A stretch of DNA of 64,000 nt from Streptomyces sp. NBC_00459 (lineage in GTDB: Bacteria; Actinomycetota; Actinomycetes; Streptomycetales; Streptomycetaceae), in the NCBI RefSeq assembly GCF_036013955.1, contig NZ_CP107903.1, positions 5,704,001-5,768,000 of the forward strand, written 5' to 3'. The notes beneath the pieces were generated by a model. It ran no database searches, was not told where the DNA came from, and worked only from the letters and a program-made list of their open reading frames with translations. Below, in pieces: positions 26,193 through 35,149 of this stretch. Each line of letters opens with the position of its first letter. Positions within the stretch are counted from its first letter, which is position 1. The position numbers and the translations under genes are program-made.

Positions 26193-27136
26193 TCCTCACC
26201 GTCACCCCCAACCCGTCCCTCGACCGTACGTACGAGGTCCCGTCGCTCGACCGCGGCGAGGTCATCCGGGCCACCGGCGAACGCATGGACCCGGGCGGCA
26301 AGGGCGTCAACGTCTCGCGGGCCGTCGCCGCCGCCGGGCAGCGCACCGTGGCCGTGCTGCCGCTGGGCGGCGCTCCCGGAGCACTCGTCGCCGACCTGCT
26401 CGACGCCCAGGGCATAGAGGTCGCGCCGGTGCCGATCTCCGGGGCCACCCGGTCCAACATCGCCCTCGCCGAGGCCGACGGTGTACTCACGAAGATCAAC
26501 GCACCCGGGCCCGAACTCTCCGCCGCCGAGCAGGAGTTGCTCCTGGAGACCGTGCGCCGGCAGTCGGCCGAGGCCGACTGGATCGCCTGCTGCGGCAGCC
26601 TGCCGCGCGGTCTCGCCCCCTCCTGGTACGCCGACCTCGTCGCCCGTACCCACGCCGCCGGCGCCCGGATCGCCCTCGACACCTCCGGCCCGGCACTCCT
26701 CGCCGCCCTGCGCGAGCGGCCCGACGTGGTCAAGCCGAACGCCGAGGAGCTCGCCGAAGCGGTCGGCCGCCCCCTCGCCACGATCGGCGACGCGGTCAAG
26801 GCCGCCGAGGAACTGCGCGAACTCGGCGCGGGCGCGGTCCTCGCCAGCCTCGGCGCCGACGGGCAACTGCTCGTCAACGGCTCCGGCACCTGGTTCGGCA
26901 GCGCACGGGTCGACACCGTACGCAGCAATGTGGGCGCCGGTGACTCCTCGCTCGCCGGATTCCTGATCGCCGGCGGCAGCGGACCCGAGGCCCTCGCCTC
27001 CGCCGTCGCACACGGCGCCGCAGCCGTCCAGCTGCCCGGCAGTGTGATGCCGACGCCGGCCGACCTCGATCTGCCGGCGGTGACGGTGACGAGCGAGGTG
27101 CCCGTGGACCGCGTACTGAGGGAGCCCGTGTCATGA
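26189..27136 (+). CDS. fruK: 1-phosphofructokinase
   Basis: Phosphorylates fructose 1-phosphate to fructose 1,6-bisphosphate with ATP. 315 residues, PfkB family: N-terminal TPNPSLDRTYEV, sugar site GGKGVNVSRA near residue 37 and the catalytic signature SNVGAGDSSLAGF near residue 250 with the base Asp. Middle gene of fruR-fruK-fruA; overlaps fruR by four bases and is followed after 160 bases by the transporter. Confidence 0.94.
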   Translation: MILTVTPNPSLDRTYEVPSLDRGEVIRATGERMDPGGKGVNVSRAVAAAGQRTVAVLPLGGAPGALVADLLDAQGIEVAPVPISGATRSNIALAEADGVLTKINAPGPELSAAEQELLLETVRRQSAEADWIACCGSLPRGLAPSWYADLVARTHAAGARIALDTSGPALLAALRERPDVVKPNAEELAEAVGRPLATIGDAVKAAEELRELGAGAVLASLGADGQLLVNGSGTWFGSARVDTVRSNVGAGDSSLAGFLIAGGSGPEALASAVAHGAAAVQLPGSVMPTPADLDLPAVTVTSEVPVDRVLREPVS

Positions 27137-27296
27137 GCTCCCACCTGCGCGTTCCTCCTGAACCGGCCCTGAAGCGGCGGGGTTCCCCCGGCCCCGCCGC
27201 AGCCACCCCCCTTCCCCTGAACCCCCACCGCACCACCACCGTCCCCAGCCCCGCCCACCCCATTCCCCGGGCGACACACGTGCGAAGGAGCCCGCG

Positions 27297-29333
27297 ATGA
27301 GCGAGATGATCACCGCGGATCTGGTCGATCTCGACCTGTCCGCCCAGACCAAGGACGCGGCGGCCCGTGCCCTCGCCGAGCGCATGGTGGCGAAGGGGCG
27401 GGTGACCGATCTCGACGGTTTCCTCGCCGACGTGGCCGCCCGCGAGGCGCAGATGCCGACCGGCCTCGACGGCGGCATCGGCATCCCGCACTGCCGGAGC
27501 GAACACGTGACCGAGCCGACGCTCGCCTTCGGGCGCAGCGCCGCCGGGATCGACTTCGGCGCGGCCGACGGACCCGCCGACCTGATCTTCCTGATCGCGG
27601 CCCCGGCCGGCGCCGACGACGCCCATCTGACGATCCTCTCGTCGCTGGCCCGGCAGCTGATGAACGACGAGTTCACGGCGGCGCTGCGCTCGGTGGGCGA
27701 CGCGGCGAGCGCCGCCGCGCTGATCCGCGGCGACGAGGCGCCGACCGCGGGCGCCGACGACTCCGCGGCGGTTTCGGCGGCGGCCTCCGCCGAAGCCGCC
27801 GCGGGCACAGCCGGTGAGAGCGGTGCGCGCCCGTTCCGTATCGTCGCCGTCACCTCCTGTCCGACCGGTATCGCGCACACGTACATGGCGGCCGAGGCGC
27901 TGGAGAACGCGGGCCGCGAGGCGGGCGTCGAACTCGTCGTCGAGCCCCAGGGCTCGGCCGGGTTCACCCGGCTCGACCCGGCGGTCATCGCCGACGCGGA
28001 CGGCGTGATCTTCGCCCACGACGTGCCCGTACGGGAGAAGGAACGCTTCGCCGGGAAGCCGACCGTCGACGTCGGCGTCAAGGCCGGCATCAACAAGCCC
28101 GCCCAGCTCATCGCCGACGTACGCGGCAAGGCCGAGCGCGGCGAGGTCACCGCCGGTGCACAGGGCGGCGGGACTCCCGTCGAGCGGGCCGGCGAGTCCG
28201 GCGACAACTACGGCACCAAGCTGCGCAAGTGGCTGATGACCGGCGTCAGTTACATGGTCCCGTTCGTCGCCGCGGGCGGTCTGCTGCTCGCCCTCGGCTT
28301 CGCGATCGGCGGCTGGGAGATCAACAAGGCGCCCTCGGTCATGGAGCACTTCTCCTGGACCCAGGTCGACAGCTGGGGCGCGCTGCTGTTCCAGATCGGC
28401 GGGGTGGCCTTCGGCTTCCTGATCCCCGTCCTGGCCGGCTACATCGCCTACGGCATGGCCGACCGGCCCGGTCTCGTCCCCGGCTTCGTCGGCGGCATGA
28501 TCGCCTCGAACATCGCGGCCGGCTTCCTCGGCGGTCTGGTCGCCGGTCTGCTGGCCGGTGGCATCGTCCTGGCGATCCAGAAGATCAGGATCCCACCGGT
28601 GCTGCGCGGCATCATGCCGGTCGTGGTGATCCCGCTGATCTCCTCGCTGATCGTCGGCTTCCTGATGTTCGTCGTGGTCGGCAAGCCCATCGCCGAGGCC
28701 CAGAAGGGCATGACGGACTGGCTCTCGGGCCTGTCCGGCACCAACGCCGTACTGCTGGGCATCCTGCTCGGCCTGATGATGTGCTTCGACCTCGGCGGCC
28801 CCGTCAACAAGGTCGCGTACGCCTTCGCCACCGCCGGTATCGCCGTCCAGGACCCGAGCGACTCCGCGATGAAGGTCATGGCCGCCGTGATGGCCGCGGG
28901 CATGGTCCCGCCGCTGGGCATGGCGCTGGCCACCGTCGTCCGCAAGAAGCTCTTCACCCCGGCCGAGCGCGAGAACGGCAAGGCCGCCTGGGTACTGGGC
29001 GCGTCCTTCATCTCCGAGGGCGCGATCCCGTTCGCGGCGGCGGACCCGCTGCGCGTCATCCCGGCCTCGATGGCGGGCGGCGCGGTCACCGGCGCACTGT
29101 CGATGGCCTTCGGCGCCACGCTGCGCGCCCCGCACGGCGGCATCTTCGTGGTCCCGCTGATCGGCAGCCCGTTCCTCTACCTGATCGCCATCGCGGCCGG
29201 CACCTGCGTCACGACGGCCCTGGTGATCCTCCTCAAGAGCATGCGCAAGTCGGCGCCGGGCGCCATGGCCGCCGAGTCGCCTGAGGGCGCGACGGCGACG
29301 GCGCCGGAGAAGAAGGAGCCGGTGGCGGCGTAG
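27297..29333 (+). CDS. fruA: Fructose-specific PTS transporter, fused EIIA-EIIB-EIIC
   Basis: 678 residues. EIIA domain about 1-150 with the phospho-His in IPHCRSE (His65); an Ala/Glu-rich linker; EIIB about 180-280 with the phospho-Cys in VTSCPTGIAHTYMA (about residue 187); EIIC about 310-640 with eight or more helices, starting near MTGVSYMVPFVAAGG. Takes up fructose while phosphorylating it to fructose 1-phosphate, the substrate of FruK. Needs HPr and EI from elsewhere. AAGGAG precedes the ATG. Ends at a strong bidirectional terminator. Confidence 0.95.
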   Translation: MSEMITADLVDLDLSAQTKDAAARALAERMVAKGRVTDLDGFLADVAAREAQMPTGLDGGIGIPHCRSEHVTEPTLAFGRSAAGIDFGAADGPADLIFLIAAPAGADDAHLTILSSLARQLMNDEFTAALRSVGDAASAAALIRGDEAPTAGADDSAAVSAAASAEAAAGTAGESGARPFRIVAVTSCPTGIAHTYMAAEALENAGREAGVELVVEPQGSAGFTRLDPAVIADADGVIFAHDVPVREKERFAGKPTVDVGVKAGINKPAQLIADVRGKAERGEVTAGAQGGGTPVERAGESGDNYGTKLRKWLMTGVSYMVPFVAAGGLLLALGFAIGGWEINKAPSVMEHFSWTQVDSWGALLFQIGGVAFGFLIPVLAGYIAYGMADRPGLVPGFVGGMIASNIAAGFLGGLVAGLLAGGIVLAIQKIRIPPVLRGIMPVVVIPLISSLIVGFLMFVVVGKPIAEAQKGMTDWLSGLSGTNAVLLGILLGLMMCFDLGGPVNKVAYAFATAGIAVQDPSDSAMKVMAAVMAAGMVPPLGMALATVVRKKLFTPAERENGKAAWVLGASFISEGAIPFAAADPLRVIPASMAGGAVTGALSMAFGATLRAPHGGIFVVPLIGSPFLYLIAIAAGTCVTTALVILLKSMRKSAPGAMAAESPEGATATAPEKKEPVAA

Positions 29334-29354
29334 GCGCGGCAAAGAGCACGCCAA

Positions 29355-29398
29355 CACCCCGGTGGGCCGGTCGCCTTGGCGGCCGGCCCACCGGGGTG
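29355..29398. terminator. Bidirectional terminator between fruA and the convergent gene
   Basis: A perfect 16-bp stem (left arm 29355-29370, right arm 29383-29398) whose 12-base loop can itself pair (CGCC-TT-GGCG). It sits between two convergent genes and should stop transcription both ways. Confidence 0.85.
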
Positions 29399-29428
29399 TG
29401 TGCACTGGGGTAGGTGACTCCCGTCGGG

Positions 29429-30178
29429 CTACGACGCCCGCGCCGCCCGACGCTCCATCGCGTCCCGCGCCCCGTCCTCCGTCGGATACACCTCGCACAT
29501 GTGGCGGCCGTCCGGTGTGGCCGTGTGCTCGATCTCCCAGAGGGAGACCTCCTCACCGCCGGGCAGCAGGAAGGCGTGCTCGTAGAGCGAGAAGCCGATA
29601 CCGGCCCGGCCCGCACGGCACGGCCGCCCGAACGCCTGGGTGATCTGGTGCGCGAACGCCGTACGCAGCAGGTCGGCGATCTCCGCCCCCGGCCGGTCCG
29701 TGTTCTCCGCACGCCTCAGTAACCTGCGCGCGTGGTCCGCCGAGTCGTGGTCCGGAACATACCTGTGCCGCGGCTGGACGACCGCCGACAACTGCACGGT
29801 CACCGGCAGCTCGAAGTCGGGGGCGTCCGCCGGCAGCGGGAGCCGGGCCGTCGCGGCGCGCAACTCCTCCTCGTCGACATACACCTCGGCCTGCGGACCC
29901 GCCCCGGGAGCCGTGTTGTGCACCAGCTCCCAGAGGGTGAGCGCCGAGCCGTCGGCGAGCAGCCAGGTGTGACGGTACGTCTCGCGGTGCAGCCCCGCGC
30001 TGTGGTGCGCGGAGTGCAGCGAACTGTCGTGCGCCAGCGCGCAGTCGAGCCGACGTATCGCCTCGTCGGGCAGTTCGAAGGAGTTCAGCGCACGGCCCAG
30101 AAGTCGCTCGAGGTGCTCCTCCGGAGACTCGGGCGACTCGGGTGGTTCGTACGCTGCCGTCTCGTACGGAACGCTCAA
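29429..30178 (-). CDS. DUF6227-type conserved Streptomyces protein
   Basis: 249 residues, soluble, no signal peptide or membrane helix. Two related halves are visible: AGLHRETYRHTWLLADGSAL with LTLWELVHNT in the first, and AGIGFSLYEHAFLLPGGEEV with SLWEIEHT in the second. This suggests an internal duplication. I recall it as the DUF6227 family of Streptomyces; the function is unknown. Acidic N-terminus (PPESPESPEEHLE). Convergent with fruA. Confidence 0.65.
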   Translation of the reverse strand: MSVPYETAAYEPPESPESPEEHLERLLGRALNSFELPDEAIRRLDCALAHDSSLHSAHHSAGLHRETYRHTWLLADGSALTLWELVHNTAPGAGPQAEVYVDEEELRAATARLPLPADAPDFELPVTVQLSAVVQPRHRYVPDHDSADHARRLLRRAENTDRPGAEIADLLRTAFAHQITQAFGRPCRAGRAGIGFSLYEHAFLLPGGEEVSLWEIEHTATPDGRHMCEVYPTEDGARDAMERRAARAS

Positions 30179-30358
30179 GGCTTCTCCCGGCGTTGCTGCA
30201 TGTCACCTTGTGGGTGCATACCGTAGCCCCTCGGTCGGACATCATGTCCGCGAACCGAGAAAACGTATGCCCGAAAGACGCCCGGGCCGCACGAAAAGTT
30301 CCCGCACGGCCCCGAAAACCGTCAATGATCCGTCAACACGCCCTGGTAGGACGGTACT

Positions 30359-31606
30359 TCATGCAGCGCTCCCGGCGGTCCACTCGCTCCACGACAGGTT
30401 CCAGCCGTTGAGACCGTTGTCCGGCGCGACCTGCTTGTCGGCGGAGTTCTTGACGATGACGACGTCCCCGATCATCGAGTTGTCGAAGAACCACCTGGCG
30501 GGCGTGTCCCCCTGGGCCCCCTGCACATCCCGCAGCCCCACACAACCGTGACTGGTGCCCTCGCGCCCGAAGGGCGGGTTCCCCTTCTTGTACCAGTAGT
30601 TGCCGTGGATGAAGGTCCCGGAGGTGGTCAACCGCATCGCGTTCGGTACGTCCTTGATGTCGTACGCGTTGGCCAGACCGACCGAACGGCTGTCCATCCG
30701 CGTCTCCCTCAGCTTCTCGGAGATCACCATCTGCCCGTTGTACGTGGTGAACTCCGGGCTGCCGGCCGAGATCGGGATGTCCTTGCGGGTCTGCCCGTCC
30801 CGTACGACCGCCATGGTCTGCGTGTTGACGTCGACCGTCGACACCTGCGAGCGCCCGATCGTGAAGCTCACGGTCTTCTTCTGCACCCCGACCGCGCCGT
30901 TCGCGCCCTTGACCCCGTCCAGGTCGATCTTCATGGTGACCTTGGAGCCGGCCTTCCAGTACTCCTCCGGCCGGAAGTCGAGCCGCTGCGCCCCGAACCA
31001 GTGCCCCACCACCTGCTGCCCGCTGCTCGACGTGACCGTGATGTGCGACCGCACGGCGGCCTGGTCGGTGATCGCCTTGTCGAAGGTGAACGACACCGGC
31101 ATCCCCACCCCGACCGTCGTCCCGTTGTCCGGTGTGTACGACCCGATGAAGCTGTTCGCCCTGGTGACCGTGGTGAAGGTCGAGTCGGCGGTCTGGGCCT
31201 GCCCGTCGGCGTCCTTCGCGGTCGCCGCTATTCGGTACCGCGTCCCACGCTCCAACTGCTGCCCCGGCTGCCAGCTCTGCCCGTCCGCGGATATCGCCCC
31301 CGCCACGGCCGCCCCCGTCTCCGCGACGGTCATCTTCACATCGGTCAGCGTGCCACCGCTGACCTTCACACCGGTCGTGTTGATCGACGCGCCCGCAGAA
31401 CCGTCCTTCGCGGAGATCGCGATCCGCACGGCCGACGTCGCGACGGAGCCGCTGCCGCCCTTGCCGGTCCCGCTACCGCCCTTGCCCCCCTTGCCGTCGT
31501 CGCCTCCGCTGTTGTTGCCACCGCACGCCGTGAGGGACAGGGCGCCGACCATCAGGACGGCACATGCCCCCAGTGCGCGCCGAGCTGTTGTGTTCGGCGT
31601 TGTCAC
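30359..31606 (-). CDS. L,D-transpeptidase lipoprotein with Ig-like domain
   Basis: 415 residues from a GTG at 31606 with GGAG upstream. Lipoprotein signal with lipobox SLTAC (Cys about residue 24), then a Gly/Ser/Lys-rich flexible tether, two Ig-like domains (about 50-250) and a C-terminal YkuD domain. The catalytic motif is GTFIHGNYWY followed by SHGCVGLRD, with the nucleophilic Cys. Makes 3-3 cross-links in peptidoglycan or attaches proteins to it, outside the membrane. The open frame continues upstream past the start, but the lipobox and ribosome site fix it here. Confidence 0.93.
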   Translation of the reverse strand: MTTPNTTARRALGACAVLMVGALSLTACGGNNSGGDDGKGGKGGSGTGKGGSGSVATSAVRIAISAKDGSAGASINTTGVKVSGGTLTDVKMTVAETGAAVAGAISADGQSWQPGQQLERGTRYRIAATAKDADGQAQTADSTFTTVTRANSFIGSYTPDNGTTVGVGMPVSFTFDKAITDQAAVRSHITVTSSSGQQVVGHWFGAQRLDFRPEEYWKAGSKVTMKIDLDGVKGANGAVGVQKKTVSFTIGRSQVSTVDVNTQTMAVVRDGQTRKDIPISAGSPEFTTYNGQMVISEKLRETRMDSRSVGLANAYDIKDVPNAMRLTTSGTFIHGNYWYKKGNPPFGREGTSHGCVGLRDVQGAQGDTPARWFFDNSMIGDVVIVKNSADKQVAPDNGLNGWNLSWSEWTAGSAA

Positions 31607-31761
31607 GAGCTGCTCCAGTTTTGTGTGATGTGGGTGATCCGCTCCATTGCGTGAGGAAAGAGGGGAACACCCCCGGCCCGGGTTCCCGCCGATCACCCTC
31701 ATGGCCATCACGTGACAGAACCACGACAATCGCACCTCGACTGAGAAGGAAACGGCCGGAG

Positions 31762-32841
31762 TTACCGCTCCCCGTGCGGTTCCCCGCGCAGCTCCTCGTG
31801 CGGCTTTTCGCGCGGTTCCCCGTACAACTCCCGGTACGACGGCCACGTCCCGCCCGGCCCCGCCACCGACTCCGCCGCCCGCACCGCCCGGACGATCGCC
31901 CGCGTCACCAGGTCCGCGCCCGCCGCGAGGATCTCGTTCAGCGCGAGCGGGTCGCCCTCGGCCAGCGGACGCGCCCCTGTCGCCAGTGTGAACACGGTGT
32001 CCCCGTCGGTGAGCAGATGCACGGGTCGTACGGCACGCGCGATGCCGTCGTGCGCCGTGCCGGCCACCTTCTGTGCCTGCGCCTTCGACAGCGCCGCGTC
32101 GGTCGCGACCACCGCCAGCGTGGTGTTCAGGGGCGGCAGGGGGACCTGCGCGGCGACCTCGGCCAGCCGCCGCTGCGCCGCCTCGTGCACACCGGCCGCC
32201 GGATACCCGACCCGCCGGCCTTCGAACAACTCCCCGTACAGCACTCCCGTTTCCGGATCCACGGAGTACCCCGCCGCATTGGCCACCACCAGCGCCGCCA
32301 CCGTGATCCCGGACGGCAGCACGGTGCTCGCGGTGCCGACCCCGCCCTTGAGGTGTCCGACCACGGCCCCCGTGCCGGCGCCCACGCACCCCTCCGGCAC
32401 GGGCGCGCCCGGATCGCTCGCGGCGGCTGCCTCGACGGCTGCCCGACCGGTGGCCGCGTCCGGCCGGGCCCGGAAGTCGCCACCCCGGCCCAGGTCGAAG
32501 ACGCAGGCGGTGGGCACCACCGGCACGACGTGCCCCGGACCGGGCCCGACCCGTACCCCGCGCCCCCGCTCCTCCAGCCAGGCCATCACGCCCGACGCCG
32601 AGTCCAGCCCGTACGCGCTGCCGCCGGTCAGCACCACCGCCTCGACGCTCCGCACGACGTTGCGCGGATCCAGGGCGTCGGTCTCCTTGGTGCCGGGCCC
32701 GCCGCCCCGCACGTCCACGGCAGCCACGGCGCCGCCCTCGGGGGCGAGCACCACCGTCGTCCCGGTGAGCCACCCGTCGCCGGTACGGGTCGCGTGTCCC
32801 ACTCGCAGGCCGGCGACATCTGTCAGAGCGTCAACTGTCAT
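31762..32841 (-). CDS. P1 family (DmpA-like) peptidase/amidase
   Basis: 359 residues, N-terminal nucleophile hydrolase of the DmpA/ThnT family, made as one chain that cuts itself. Typical segments: GLRVGHATRTGDGWLTGTTV at the start, LTGGSAYGLDSASGVMAWLE, the region HLKGGVGTAS before the expected cut and TLAVVATDAALSKAQAQKVA. Substrates in the family are beta-peptides, aminopeptides or 6-aminohexanoate oligomers. The ATG overlaps the end of the ltrA-like gene by 11 bases, so the two are coupled. Confidence 0.88.
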   Translation of the reverse strand: MTVDALTDVAGLRVGHATRTGDGWLTGTTVVLAPEGGAVAAVDVRGGGPGTKETDALDPRNVVRSVEAVVLTGGSAYGLDSASGVMAWLEERGRGVRVGPGPGHVVPVVPTACVFDLGRGGDFRARPDAATGRAAVEAAAASDPGAPVPEGCVGAGTGAVVGHLKGGVGTASTVLPSGITVAALVVANAAGYSVDPETGVLYGELFEGRRVGYPAAGVHEAAQRRLAEVAAQVPLPPLNTTLAVVATDAALSKAQAQKVAGTAHDGIARAVRPVHLLTDGDTVFTLATGARPLAEGDPLALNEILAAGADLVTRAIVRAVRAAESVAGPGGTWPSYRELYGEPREKPHEELRGEPHGER

Positions 32842-34171
32842 GTCCCCCAGTGTTGTCCAGCGCCCCCTGCCGTGCTTCCTCTGCCCGCCTCGCCGCCTCC
32901 GTGTCTTCCGCCCGGCGCTCCCCGGCCACTGTCCGGGCGGTCAGCGTCACCCCGGCCGCCACCGCGAGCGCCGATAGGAGGCCCGCCGCGAGCACGGCCC
33001 AGTCGCCCAGGAACGTGCACCCGATCACCAGCAACGCTGTTACCGGCAGGACCAGTTGCTCGACGATGCCCACCTTGAAGTAGCGCGAGTGCAGGGCCCA
33101 GACGGTGACGAGGAAGAGCGCCGTCGGCAGGGTCACGGCAGCCGACGCGGCCAGCCCCGAGGTGTGCGCCTTGCCGACCCCGTGCTCGACCGCCACCTCC
33201 AGGCCCGCGCCGATCGCGGCGGCCGACGCGAAGATCAGATAGTGGCCGTACCCCCACAGGAACGCCTGCCCACTGGTGCGCAGCCGCCCATGGATGGGGA
33301 CGGCGAAGTAGATCCACCAGGCGGAGAACACGATCAGCAGCCCGCCCGCCGCGATCGGCAGCAGATCGGCCAGTGCGTCGTTCTCCTGCACACCCGACTT
33401 CACGGCCACCGTCGCCGCCGCGATCGCCTCGCCCAGCACGATGATGGTGAACAGTCCGTACCGCTCGGAGATGTGGTGCGGGTGCCAGGACGTCGTGAAG
33501 TTCCTCTCCGCGTAGACGGGCACCGCCAGTTCTACGAGCGCCATCACCAGGAACACCCAGGGGCGGCCGGCCTCCGGCAGGACCACCAGCCCCAGCCAGC
33601 CGACCATGCACAGGAGCACACCACCGGCGTAGCGCAGTGCCGTCGTCCGCTCGGCGCCGGAGGCCGTGCGGGCGGCCCGCAGCCACTGGGCGGCCATCGG
33701 CAGCCGCATGATCAGATAGCCGAGCCAGACGATCACGAAGTCGTGATTCTCGAAGGCCCGCGAGACCCCGGCCGCCAGCACCAGGACACCGGCGATCTGG
33801 ACCAGGGTCACCACCCGGTACAGCACGTCGTCGTTGTCGTACGCCGAGGCGAACCAGGTGAAGTTCATCCAGGCCCACCAAATGGCAAAGAAAACCATGG
33901 CGTAGTTGAGGATGCCCTCGCCCGGGTGCCCCTCGGCGACGGCGTGCACCAACTGGACGCCCGCCTGGGCGACGGCCACCACGAAGCAGAGGTCGAAGAA
34001 GAGCTCCAGCGGCGAGGCGACCCGGTGCGACTCGCCCCGTCCGCGCGCGGTCAGTCGACGCAGGGGAGCGTCGCGGCCGGCACCGGCCGAGGCTTCGGGC
34101 AGGTCGGGCAGGTCGGCCGCGGGTGAGGAACTGGACGTCATACGCCCCAGCACAGCAGACGAGCCATCCAT
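32831..34171 (-). CDS. Low temperature requirement protein A (LtrA) family membrane protein
   Basis: 446 residues with about ten membrane helices. Family signature: VASPLELFFDLCFVVAVAQ near residue 52 and ISERYGLFTIIVLGEAIAAA in the middle. First found as a cold-growth determinant in Listeria; the molecular role is not known. ATG 34171 is used; ATG 34141 is equally possible. Overlaps the P1 peptidase gene downstream by 11 bases. Confidence 0.88.
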   Translation of the reverse strand: MDGSSAVLGRMTSSSSPAADLPDLPEASAGAGRDAPLRRLTARGRGESHRVASPLELFFDLCFVVAVAQAGVQLVHAVAEGHPGEGILNYAMVFFAIWWAWMNFTWFASAYDNDDVLYRVVTLVQIAGVLVLAAGVSRAFENHDFVIVWLGYLIMRLPMAAQWLRAARTASGAERTTALRYAGGVLLCMVGWLGLVVLPEAGRPWVFLVMALVELAVPVYAERNFTTSWHPHHISERYGLFTIIVLGEAIAAATVAVKSGVQENDALADLLPIAAGGLLIVFSAWWIYFAVPIHGRLRTSGQAFLWGYGHYLIFASAAAIGAGLEVAVEHGVGKAHTSGLAASAAVTLPTALFLVTVWALHSRYFKVGIVEQLVLPVTALLVIGCTFLGDWAVLAAGLLSALAVAAGVTLTARTVAGERRAEDTEAARRAEEARQGALDNTGGHDS

Positions 34172-34266
34172 GCGCAGGCCGAAGGGCGGCGCCGGAGCGT
34201 GATCGTGATCCGGACGGTGCCCCGCAGCCTGGACAGGCCCCGGCGGATGGGCCGTACCCTGGAGTC

Positions 34267-34452
34267 ATGAGCAGCCCCGCCGCCCCCGAACCGTGCGACC
34301 CGAAGCCCGCGCTGATCTTCGACGACCCGCTGGACCAGCAGTCGTCGGACGACACGGACCGGGGGTGGGGCGAGCGCCCGGGCGAGGGCGGCGGCGACAG
34401 CGCGACCGACCTGAGGCGCCTCCTCGACGAGAAGCCGCCCCACCACATCTGA
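34267..34452 (+). CDS. Small conserved acidic protein
   Basis: 61 residues: Pro/Ala-rich start, KPALIFDDPLDQQSSDDTD core, then RGWGERPGEGGGD and a C-terminal DLRRLLDEKPPHHI. I remember near-identical small proteins beside ltrA/mscL in other Streptomyces, with the same core and PPHH end, which suggests real conservation. No domain or function known. GGAG stands very close to the ATG. Divergent from the ltrA-like gene by 95 bases. Confidence 0.7.
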   Translation: MSSPAAPEPCDPKPALIFDDPLDQQSSDDTDRGWGERPGEGGGDSATDLRRLLDEKPPHHI

Positions 34453-34504
34453 CACCTCTGAACCACGCCGAACAGCCTCTGTACGAGGCCGCCGAGCGCG
34501 CCGC

Positions 34505-35011
34505 CTACCGCTCCTTGTGCTCGGAGTCCCGCTGGGCCACCAGGGCCTCGTTGTGCCCGGCGCCCCGCTGGGTCACCAGGGCGTCGCGGATCTCCTTGAG
34601 CACCTCCAGCTCGCTCAGCTCGACGACCTCCTGCGCGCCCTCCTTCGCCTTCTGCCGTGCGGCCACCCGGGCCAGATACTTCGACATCGGCAGGACCATC
34701 AGGAAGTAGACGACGGCCGCGGTGATCAGGAAGGTGAGCGTGGAGCCCAGGACCGAACCCCACATGATCCGGACGCCGGTCGCGGTGTCGCCGGTTCCGG
34801 TGCAGGGGTCCTTGAGGCAGTAGCTGTAGTTGTCCAGGTTCTTGGTCCCGAACGCCCCCACCATGGGGTTGATGACGCCCTTCACCACCGAGTTGACGAC
34901 GTTGGTGAAGGCGGTACCGATGACTACCGCGACCGCCAGATCGACGACGTTTCCGCGCGTCAGGAAGGTCTTGAAGCCCTCCAGGACGCTCGGTTGCTTC
35001 TTCTCGCTCAC
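34505..35011 (-). CDS. mscL: Large-conductance mechanosensitive channel
   Basis: 168 residues. Helix 1 with the pore-lining GNVVDLAVAVVIGTAFTNVV (residues about 20-40), then KGVINPMVGAFG, an outer loop with two Cys (SYCLKDPCTG), helix 2 around 75-100 and a cytoplasmic helical bundle. The C-terminal tail is longer than in E. coli (about 136 residues there) and contains two near-identical repeats, LVTQRGAGHNE and LVAQRDSEHKE. Safety valve that opens on osmotic downshock. GTG start. Confidence 0.94.
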   Translation of the reverse strand: MSEKKQPSVLEGFKTFLTRGNVVDLAVAVVIGTAFTNVVNSVVKGVINPMVGAFGTKNLDNYSYCLKDPCTGTGDTATGVRIMWGSVLGSTLTFLITAAVVYFLMVLPMSKYLARVAARQKAKEGAQEVVELSELEVLKEIRDALVTQRGAGHNEALVAQRDSEHKER

Positions 35012-35149
35012 CGCGGGGCCTCTCCTCGTGCACGCAATTGGTGGAACAAACCGTTCCGCAACCTACGTCAACGCCCGGCAGGCCTGTCCAATTGGGTAAC
35101 TCCAACGAGCGACTTGACGCCTGCCGGTTCGAGCCCACCACGCTACGGC

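Noticed and set aside
30359..32773. An 804-residue continuous minus-strand frame
   Set aside because: Only the last 415 residues are real (L,D-transpeptidase); the upstream part is a shadow of the P1 peptidase gene. The lipobox and GGAG before GTG 31606 fix the start.
35012..35149. Possible small gene between mscL and the SAF-domain gene
   Set aside because: No start with ribosome site and no conserved-looking frame.
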